Below the pieces are notes generated by a model. The model saw nothing but the letters and a program-made list of their open reading frames with translations. It made no database searches and was not told the DNA's origin. Source: Actinomycetes bacterium (GTDB taxonomy: Bacteria; Actinomycetota; Acidimicrobiia; Acidimicrobiales; JAMCPL01). From it: 64,000 bases of DNA. Below are positions 58,501 to 64,000 of the stretch, one piece after another (position 1 is the first letter of the stretch; the number at the start of each line of letters is the position of its first letter). The stretch is taken from contig JAJZWU010000007.1 in the NCBI GenBank assembly GCA_021846515.1, positions 23,088 through 87,087 of the forward strand, given 5' to 3'. A program made the translations under genes and the position numbers.

Positions 58501-59142
58501 TCACCCGCCTCCTGCGCGTTGGCATTTTCTCACAAATCTGGAAAGTACTGCCAATCCAAATGCACCAGACTTCTCGGGGTGAAATTGAGTAGCCCAAATG
58601 TTATCCACTTCAACTGCCGCAACCACAGTACCTCCGTAATCGCATGTGGCTACAACGTTTTCGAGATGAGGAACCGGTACGGGAGCGTAAGAATGCACAA
58701 AATACGCCCACATGCCCTCACCGCTGCCGGTAGCCCGCAACTCCAGCATCTCTGAGTTCCTGCCGTCGACTGCATTCAGCTCGTTCCACTGCATCTGGGG
58801 CAGCTTCATCCTCTCGTTCAATTTGGACACTCTGCCACTCAACACTCCAAGCCCCCAAACTCCCTCGTCCTCGTCCGATCTCTCATACAACAACTGAAAA
58901 CCGATGCAAATACCCAGAAACGGCACCCCGGTATCGATAGCTTCCAGAACAGCACCCTCCATTCCGCTATTACGTAACGCCCTTGCACAACCACCAAATG
59001 AACCTACCCCCGGAAGGACTACCCCGCTTGCAAGCCCTATCTCTTTCGGGTCGGTCACAAGACGCGCATCCCCCCCCGCCCTTATAAGGGCTTTCTCGGC
59101 GGATCTCAAATTCCCGATTCCATAGTCGACTACTGCTATCAT
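58501..59142 (-). CDS. hisH: Imidazole glycerol phosphate synthase, glutaminase subunit
   Basis: Class-I glutamine amidotransferase with the nucleophile Cys79 (LGICIGFQLL), and His188 and Glu190 (QFHPEKSG), plus VVLPGVGSFG. It supplies ammonia to HisF. 213 residues. AAAAGG lies close before ATG 59142. hisA follows 127 bases downstream across the duplicated leader, and hisB is 93 bases upstream, so these genes are less tightly packed than hisDC-hisB. Confidence 0.94.
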   Translation of the reverse strand: MIAVVDYGIGNLRSAEKALIRAGGDARLVTDPKEIGLASGVVLPGVGSFGGCARALRNSGMEGAVLEAIDTGVPFLGICIGFQLLYERSDEDEGVWGLGVLSGRVSKLNERMKLPQMQWNELNAVDGRNSEMLELRATGSGEGMWAYFVHSYAPVPVPHLENVVATCDYGGTVVAAVEVDNIWATQFHPEKSGAFGLAVLSRFVRKCQRAGGG

Positions 59143-59235
59143 CTACCTTTTAGCCCACTTGGCCACACTATGTACGCACGCCAACTATCAATAGATTGAC
59201 CGCAGCTGTACGGAAAGTTGTACAAACATTACAGC

Positions 59236-59910
59236 TCATAACTTTCCCTTGGTGGAGGGAAGCGTGTTGCTATCTATCCTGGTTGCATCATGCAAACATC
59301 TGGCAAGTGCCTTGAAAGCCGCCTCCAGCGCATGATGCGGATTTGTCCATTGAGGCGATCTCACGTGTAATGTAACCTTGGCAGAGGTGACAAACGCACG
59401 GAAAAATTCTTCGGCAAGCTGTGGATTAAAGGGAGGCTCTCCGATACCGGGAGTATTCAATGGAAACGAAATGCTCCACAGATACGAAGACTGTATAGAG
59501 TCATTACCGTTTGGGGTTGCCGACGATGCAATATCCACCGGTGATGAGATACCCCATGCCAGATACGGTCTCCCTGAAATATCAAGGGCAATCTCCACCA
59601 AGGCTTCATCCAGGGGTAACGACAGCGAAGCATACCTTCTAATGCCCACTTTATCTCCGAGTGCTTCAGCAAAGGCCTCACCCAATGAAATCCCAACATC
59701 TTCCACGGTGTGATGTGCATCTACATCCAAGTCTCCCGATGCCTTAATGGTGAGGTCGAATTCCCCGTGCCTACCCAACTGCTCAAGCATGTGATTAAAG
59801 AATGGTAGTCCTGTGGAAATCACCGATATACCGGTACCATCCAAGTCTATAGTGACCTCGACATTGGTCTCAGCTGTACCTCTTGTGACTACTGCCTTTC
59901 TCTCAGCCAT
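59236..59910 (-). CDS. hisB: Imidazoleglycerol-phosphate dehydratase
   Basis: Metal-dependent dehydratase of histidine synthesis. FFNHMLEQLGRHGEFDL (37-53) and DAHHTVEDVGISLGEA (64-79) hold metal-binding histidines, and DEALVEIALDISGRPYL is conserved. About 36 extra Ser/Asn-rich residues (about 122-158) sit before NPQLAEEFFRAF. The second half has NPHHALEAAFKALARCL. 224 residues, longer than the usual 195-205. Its ATG follows the hisDC stop with no gap (TAGATG). Confidence 0.94.
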   Translation of the reverse strand: MAERKAVVTRGTAETNVEVTIDLDGTGISVISTGLPFFNHMLEQLGRHGEFDLTIKASGDLDVDAHHTVEDVGISLGEAFAEALGDKVGIRRYASLSLPLDEALVEIALDISGRPYLAWGISSPVDIASSATPNGNDSIQSSYLWSISFPLNTPGIGEPPFNPQLAEEFFRAFVTSAKVTLHVRSPQWTNPHHALEAAFKALARCLHDATRIDSNTLPSTKGKL

Positions 59911-62424
59911 CTACGCAACCTCCATAATCTCTGCCAACGCTTCGAGAAACCTATCATTCTCTTCCACTGTGCCAATAGTAACCCTAAAGCAACCCTCCAG
60001 TAATGGCTGTCGCGAGAAGTCTCGCACAAGTATAGACCTTGCAACCATCTCATCCATGAACTTATTCGGTGGAATATTCAGCGGACGGAAGAGTATAAAG
60101 TTGGCCTCACTTGGCCACAACTGAACGTTGCATTTACTCATTGCATCAAATACCCTTTCACGTTCATGAACGATCATCTTCACACGGTCTTGCAGCTCAT
60201 CTACGTGACTCAGCGCTATATGGCCAATCTCCTGGGCGATACTATCCAGATTATAGGGAAGAGCAACCATACTGCATGCATTGATGATACTCGGATGAGC
60301 CACCATAAAACCTATACGCAACGAAGCCATTGCCCACACCTTCGAGAATGTCCGTACAATGACCAGTCTATCCCTGTACTCGACATCAAGATCGTCGATC
60401 CAGCCTGCTGAGGCAGTCGCAAATTCAGCATATGCAGCGTCCAGAATGACAAGCCCGGAGGATGAGCGCAATGCAGTCTCGACGACATCACGTGATTCCA
60501 GCGTTCCCGTAGGATTATTCGGAGAGCATAAAAAAATCAAGTGTGGATCGTAACGTTCTATATTGCTAACCATACTATTTATATCTACAGTGAAGTCGTC
60601 ACGCCTGGGCACGGAGACCACAGATGTCTGAGCTATCCTGGCAATCCTCGCATGCATCTGGTAGGTAGGTTCGAATACAAGCGCACGGCGACCATAGCCA
60701 CCATAGGCGAGCGCAAGGCATTGGAGTACTTCATTTGAGCCTCTTCCTACAAAAACGTTCTGCTGTTCAACCCCCAACCATCCGGCCAAGTCCTGGCGAA
60801 GGCCAACCGAACGTATCTCCGGATACCTGTTAAATTCAAGTTTGCCCATACGTTCAGAAATCTCATCCCTCCAGTTTGCAGGCAGGCTGTAGGGATACTC
60901 GTTGGCATTTAACTTGACCTGTGCATCGAAGTGACGTGAGGAGTACGGAGAAAATTGCGCCAAGTCGTCCCTTATGGGCACCACCGAGTGAGCGTGGTCA
61001 AGTCGATTGGAGATGGCGGCGGAGGGTGTGTCTTCACCAACTCCCGCCCTCATGCGTGCAGCCATACTATGAGTAGGAAGTTGTTCTGCTTCCGCTATAA
61101 TAGCTACAGACTCAGCAAACTCCCTTGCAGCGCTGGGAGTTACTTTGATGGCGTGCATTACCTTAACAAAGTCTCGTGCCCCCAAAGCTGATGCAAACCG
61201 CGCCGTTCTGGCGGTCGGTAAAACATGGTTAGGCCCAGCCAGGTAATCACCAAACGCCGCCGTAGAGTAAGAGCCTACAAAGACGGCGCCAGCCGACTGG
61301 AATAGTCCGACCATGTTATCGGCATCACCGCACATTAGCTCCAAATGCTCCGGGGCAACGAAATTCGATACAGCGGCTGCTCCCTTAGCGTTCCTTACCA
61401 GCACCGAATATCCATTGTTTAATAAGGTTGCTTTTATGTCGTCTATACGTGCCGACGACTCTACGATCCTGGACAGCTCCTGCTCGACTCTGTCCAGAAC
61501 CGCTGGGTCCCACGCGATCAACCACGACAATCCATCCGGACCATGTTCAGCCTGTACGGCAAGATCAGCTGCCACCCATTCCGGGGGAGCCAGGTCATCG
61601 GCTACAATAACCACCTCCGATGGCCCTGCATATGCAGAGGGTACGCCTACCACTCCGGAAAGTTGCCTCTTTGCTTCGGCTACGTATCTGTTTCCCGGAC
61701 CGGTAATTATCTCTACCGGGAATATGGTCTCTGTACCGTACGCCATTGCGGCAATAGCCTGAGCTCCACCTACGCTGTACACTTCATCCACACCCGCAAT
61801 GGCGGCGGCAGCCAGTGTTTCTACTGCGGGTAATCCGTCTGGGGTGGGAGGAGTGCATAAAACTATCTCCCTTACCCCGGCACTTCGTGCAGCAGCTGCA
61901 CACATAAGTACGCTCGAAGGATACCTGGCCTTTCCTCCCGGAGAATAAATGCCGGCTCTCTGCACTGGTTTACGCCACGTTCTCACCTCTATGCCATTAT
62001 TTGCATATACGTCACCGGGTTCAGGCATATCACCAGGGATACCGGAAGAGTCTGTTCCCGCTCCAAGAGCAAAGATTGACTCAACCGATGCTTCGTAACG
62101 ATGGTAATCGAGTAAGCGCTCATAGGCCAGGTTGAGTGCCCTGCTCAACTCCACCGGCAACGATGCCAGGGCATCCTTAATCTTATTCTGAGGCACCCTC
62201 AGAGCTCTAGGGATTATCCCGTCAAATTGCAGCGAAAACTCCCGAAGAGCTGAATCACCTCGTTTTTGTACTTCAAGCACTATGGAGGTCACGGCATTGT
62301 ACAGGCCACTCACATCTCCCATACCGGCATGTACCCCGGACAACATGCTGTAAGAGGCCAGGGCCGCGGGAATATCCGCAATATCCACAGCGGACAGATC
62401 TATGCGAGTAAGTAATTCTGCCAT
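59911..62424 (-). CDS. hisDC: Fused histidinol dehydrogenase - histidinol-phosphate aminotransferase
   Basis: One 837-residue frame holding two enzymes. HisD spans about 1-462, with GPGNRYVAEAKRQLSG and the expected zinc ligands Gln291, His294 (QAEHGPDG), Asp393 (FGDYLAGPNH) and His452, plus Glu359/His360 (VAPEHLE). A linker (about 463-498) leads to HisC (499-837), with KLNANEYPYSLP, FLCSPNNPTG, LDAAYAEF and the PLP lysine Lys695 (TFSKVWAMASLRIG). No stop or frameshift separates them. These catalyse the last two and an earlier step of histidine synthesis. ATG 62424; a TAAGAT box ends 6 bases upstream. Confidence 0.95.
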   Translation of the reverse strand: MAELLTRIDLSAVDIADIPAALASYSMLSGVHAGMGDVSGLYNAVTSIVLEVQKRGDSALREFSLQFDGIIPRALRVPQNKIKDALASLPVELSRALNLAYERLLDYHRYEASVESIFALGAGTDSSGIPGDMPEPGDVYANNGIEVRTWRKPVQRAGIYSPGGKARYPSSVLMCAAAARSAGVREIVLCTPPTPDGLPAVETLAAAAIAGVDEVYSVGGAQAIAAMAYGTETIFPVEIITGPGNRYVAEAKRQLSGVVGVPSAYAGPSEVVIVADDLAPPEWVAADLAVQAEHGPDGLSWLIAWDPAVLDRVEQELSRIVESSARIDDIKATLLNNGYSVLVRNAKGAAAVSNFVAPEHLELMCGDADNMVGLFQSAGAVFVGSYSTAAFGDYLAGPNHVLPTARTARFASALGARDFVKVMHAIKVTPSAAREFAESVAIIAEAEQLPTHSMAARMRAGVGEDTPSAAISNRLDHAHSVVPIRDDLAQFSPYSSRHFDAQVKLNANEYPYSLPANWRDEISERMGKLEFNRYPEIRSVGLRQDLAGWLGVEQQNVFVGRGSNEVLQCLALAYGGYGRRALVFEPTYQMHARIARIAQTSVVSVPRRDDFTVDINSMVSNIERYDPHLIFLCSPNNPTGTLESRDVVETALRSSSGLVILDAAYAEFATASAGWIDDLDVEYRDRLVIVRTFSKVWAMASLRIGFMVAHPSIINACSMVALPYNLDSIAQEIGHIALSHVDELQDRVKMIVHERERVFDAMSKCNVQLWPSEANFILFRPLNIPPNKFMDEMVARSILVRDFSRQPLLEGCFRVTIGTVEENDRFLEALAEIMEVA

Positions 62425-62430
62425 AAATCA

Positions 62431-62458
62431 ATCTTAGCCGAAAGGGAGTGAATGGCAA
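62431..62458 (-). promoter_or_regulatory. Putative leaderless promoter of hisDC
   Basis: On the minus strand TTGCCA (62458-62453) and TAAGAT (62436-62431) are separated by 16 bases, and the -10 box ends 6 bases before ATG 62424. It would let hisDC be transcribed independently of the structured RNA upstream. Confidence 0.45.
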
Positions 62459-62516
62459 AAAGGTCAGAGTACGGATCTCGGGAGGTGCTCCGGTTGCTAA
62501 ACAAAATCCGGCAAAC

Positions 62517-62616
62517 GCGTGGAAGTGCCCCGAAGGGCACTTCCACTAAAGCGTCAACGGGCGGCGGTTCCCGTATGACGCCAACTATGGAACCCGGTGG
62601 CGGGGACCGGTTCCAT
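62517..62616 (-). ncRNA. Structured RNA with three hairpins, resembling 6C RNA
   Basis: Reading the minus strand from 62616: hairpin A (62616-62587) has an 11-bp stem with one bulged G and a CCCCGCC loop. Hairpin B (62581-62551) has an 11-bp stem with one bulged U and an AACCGCCG loop. Hairpin C (62546-62519) is a perfect 12-bp stem closed by C-UUCG-G, which as RNA favours the minus strand. Two C-rich-loop hairpins plus a terminal stem match the layout of actinobacterial 6C RNA, though the loops are not clean six-C runs. Hairpin C lacks a U-tail. Could also be a leader of hisDC. Confidence 0.6.
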
Positions 62617-62622
62617 GTCTTC

Positions 62623-62651
62623 ATTATATCAGCTAAACATGACACCGTAAA
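62623..62651 (-). promoter_or_regulatory. Promoter of the structured RNA
   Basis: On the minus strand TTTACG (62651-62646) and a perfect TATAAT (62628-62623) have a 17-base spacer. The predicted start is about 62616, the first base of hairpin A. Confidence 0.6.
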
Positions 62652-62679
62652 GCGATATTGGATGGGATTACCAAAATAT

Positions 62680-62700
62680 TGACCAAAAGGTCAGTTTTTT
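62680..62700. promoter_or_regulatory. Palindrome plus T-run between the structured RNA and the DsbA-like gene
   Basis: TGACC-AAAA-GGTCA followed by TTTTTT on the plus strand. It looks like a weak intrinsic terminator, but no plus-strand gene ends here, so an operator in the divergent region is as likely. Confidence 0.3.
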
Positions 62701-62736
62701 AGGAATATTTTAGCTCATCGCGGCGTTTAATATGGT

Positions 62737-63342
62737 ATGCAGGAACGATCCTTTTCTATAACTTATGACTATCTATGCCCATTTGCGCGCAACGCGAACG
62801 AACACGTAGTATCTGCATTAAAAGCCGGGGCTCCCTGGGATATTCATTTCGTGCCGTTTTCACTGCATCAAGCCCACATTGAGAATGGTGAACAGGATAT
62901 TTGGGACAATCCTTCCCGTTCAAATGACATTTTAGCCCTGGAAACCGGATTGCTGATTCGCGAAGGGTATCCAGATAAGTTTGTGGATGCTCACATATCG
63001 CTCTTTGCGGCACGACACGATAAGGGTGGAGACATCACAGATGAGAACGTGATACGCGATGCACTTACCGGATTGGGCATAGACACCAACAAGGTGATTC
63101 AGGCAGCAAAAGATGGAGCTGGACACGAAATCCTGAAAAAGGAGCATGAAGATGCCGTAGATAACTATGCCGTCTTCGGCGTGCCCACCTTTATAGTCGG
63201 AGATGTGGCTGCATTTATCAGGATAATGACCAGGCCAAACAAGGATGGTCAGGTTTCCATAAACACTGTAGAGCGCGTCTTGAATCTACTGGCCAACCAC
63301 CCCGAATTGAACGAGATCAAACAGACGAAAGTTCCGTTCTGA
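62737..63342 (+). CDS. DsbA-family protein with a single active-site cysteine
   Basis: Thioredoxin-fold DsbA/FrnE-like protein: the active site is DYLCPFAR, a CPFA with only Cys14, so ordinary dithiol oxidoreductase activity is unlikely; mycothiol- or glutathione-linked transferase or isomerase roles are possible. The cis-proline loop reads VFGVPTFIVGD. No signal peptide, so it is cytosolic. No clear Shine-Dalgarno; TTTAAT lies 5 bases before the ATG. Converges on the ARC gene, 12 bases between stops. Confidence 0.85.
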   Translation: MQERSFSITYDYLCPFARNANEHVVSALKAGAPWDIHFVPFSLHQAHIENGEQDIWDNPSRSNDILALETGLLIREGYPDKFVDAHISLFAARHDKGGDITDENVIRDALTGLGIDTNKVIQAAKDGAGHEILKKEHEDAVDNYAVFGVPTFIVGDVAAFIRIMTRPNKDGQVSINTVERVLNLLANHPELNEIKQTKVPF

Positions 63343-63354
63343 TCCTTCGCTACA

Positions 63355-64000
63355 CTAGAGATACTGGCCGGTGCCAACTCTCTCTATAGACCTTCCCCCC
63401 TTGGTCTCATTGTGCTCGGAAACCAATGTTCTCACATAAACTATTCTCTCACCCTTCTTCCCTGATATCTTGGCCCAATCGTCTGGGTTGGTAGTATTGG
63501 GCAGATCCTCATTCTCTTTGTACTCCTGATGAATAGAAGATATGAGATCATCAAGCCTTATACCCGTACCCTCATCTGCAATCTGACGCTTTATGGCGGA
63601 TTTTTTAGCTCTTCTGACGACGTTCTCTATCATAGCACCAGAGGCAAAGTCCTTGAAATAAAGCACTTCCTTGTCACCATTTTGATAGGTCACCTCAAGG
63701 AATCGGTTGTCATCTGCTGAGGAAAACATCTCTGCTATTGCCGAATCTATCATGGCTTTTACGGCCTTGGCCGGATCTCCTCCTCCCAAAGAATCTACTT
63801 CTTTCTCGTCTATCGGCAATTCGTGGGTGAGGTACTTAGAGAATATCTGGGCAGACGCCACCTCGTCGGGACGTTCGATCTTTATCTTCACGTCCAGGCG
63901 TCCGGGACGGAGAATAGCAGGATCTATCAAATCCTCACGATTAGATGCACCTATGACTATGACGTCCTTTAATGCCTCTACACCGTCTATCTCCGCCAGC
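63355..64000 (-). CDS. arc: Proteasome-associated AAA ATPase ARC/Mpa, C-terminal part (cut by the window edge)
   Basis: The frame runs off the right edge. The visible part begins within [21 protein letters not shown] and continues into [23 protein letters not shown], the second region of homology of AAA ATPases and highly conserved in ARC/Mpa, and ends GTGQYL. The C-terminal Gln-Tyr-Leu is what docks Mpa on the 20S proteasome, so the cell should have a Pup-proteasome system. The N-terminal coiled coil and Walker motifs are outside the window. Confidence 0.94.
   Translation of the reverse strand, partial: LAEIDGVEALKDVIVIGASNREDLIDPAILRPGRLDVKIKIERPDEVASAQIFSKYLTHELPIDEKEVDSLGGGDPAKAVKAMIDSAIAEMFSSADDNRFLEVTYQNGDKEVLYFKDFASGAMIENVVRRAKKSAIKRQIADEGTGIRLDDLISSIHQEYKENEDLPNTTNPDDWAKISGKKGERIVYVRTLVSEHNETKGGRSIERVGTGQYL

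Noticed and set aside
59151..59170. TGGCCAAGTGGG shared between the hisH upstream region and the menB repeat
   Set aside because: A 12-base match is expected by chance many times in 64 kb.
62400..62645. Minus-strand frame possibly encoding a his leader peptide
   Set aside because: Only one isolated His codon (near residue 70, IHS), with no run of His codons; it overlaps the hisDC start.
62452..62682. Plus-strand open frame of 76 codons between hisDC and the DsbA-like gene
   Set aside because: It runs through the three hairpins, whose UUCG loop favours a minus-strand RNA, and has no recognisable domain.

Overview
The window looks like chromosomal DNA of a moderate-GC actinobacterium, most likely an acidophilic member of the class Acidimicrobiia. 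This is inferred from gene content only. Actinobacterial markers are a fused F420-biosynthesis enzyme FbiC, a proteasomal ATPase (ARC/Mpa) ending in GQYL, an actinobacterial-type transaldolase, and many starts that look leaderless, with a -10 box 5-11 nt before the start codon and no Shine-Dalgarno. A very large secreted S53 (sedolisin) protease, a family active at low pH, fits an acidic habitat. No tRNA, rRNA, CRISPR array, prophage or intact insertion sequence was seen. Most of the DNA is ordinary housekeeping sequence; the unusual parts are domain architectures and non-coding elements.

Layout. 1-2.9 kb: a riboflavin operon on the minus strand (ribD-ribBA-ribH, no ribE) running off the left edge. 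3.2-5 kb: a hotdog thioesterase and nagA. 5.1-15.4 kb: a plus-strand sugar-phosphate block (tkt, tal, gnd, zwf, pgl) followed by fbiC and a LOG-family gene; it covers the whole pentose phosphate NADPH branch and sits next to F420 synthesis. 15.4-19.4 kb: small proteins, two lipoproteins, a GntR regulator and a DUF1634-TSUP transporter pair. 19.4-30 kb: scattered menaquinone genes (menH, menD, menA, menB, menE) with the 1484-residue S53 protease between menD and menA. 30-37 kb: an orphan IS200/IS605-like end, GNAT, AlgH/YqgE, a TgpA-type transglutaminase with DUF58 and MoxR partners, and a DUF1015 gene. 37-39.9 kb: a nitronate monooxygenase, a PIG-V-like mannosyltransferase and a tiny membrane protein. 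40-49.8 kb: ftsX-ftsE-prfB-secA, then ahcY, a bifunctional phosphoglucose/phosphomannose isomerase, a Trm112-like protein and manB. 49.8-55.6 kb: a PAS-GGDEF-EAL protein, a metallo-beta-lactamase-fold protein and a double-propeller membrane protein. 55.6-62.4 kb: a histidine operon, hisDC (fused)-hisB-hisH-hisA-hisF, with galK at its end. 62.4-64 kb: a structured RNA resembling 6C RNA, a DsbA-like protein, and the C-terminal part of ARC.

The most noteworthy items are the S53 protease whose catalytic domain is split by seven Cys/Trp repeats (a likely seven-bladed propeller); a three-hairpin, C-rich-loop RNA with its own promoter upstream of hisDC; a HisD-HisC fusion; a perfect 35-bp duplication of the hisA ribosome-binding and start region that creates a 7-codon upstream ORF; a tandem duplication upstream of menB; an orphan IS605-type hairpin; and low-complexity in-frame insertions in several core enzymes.
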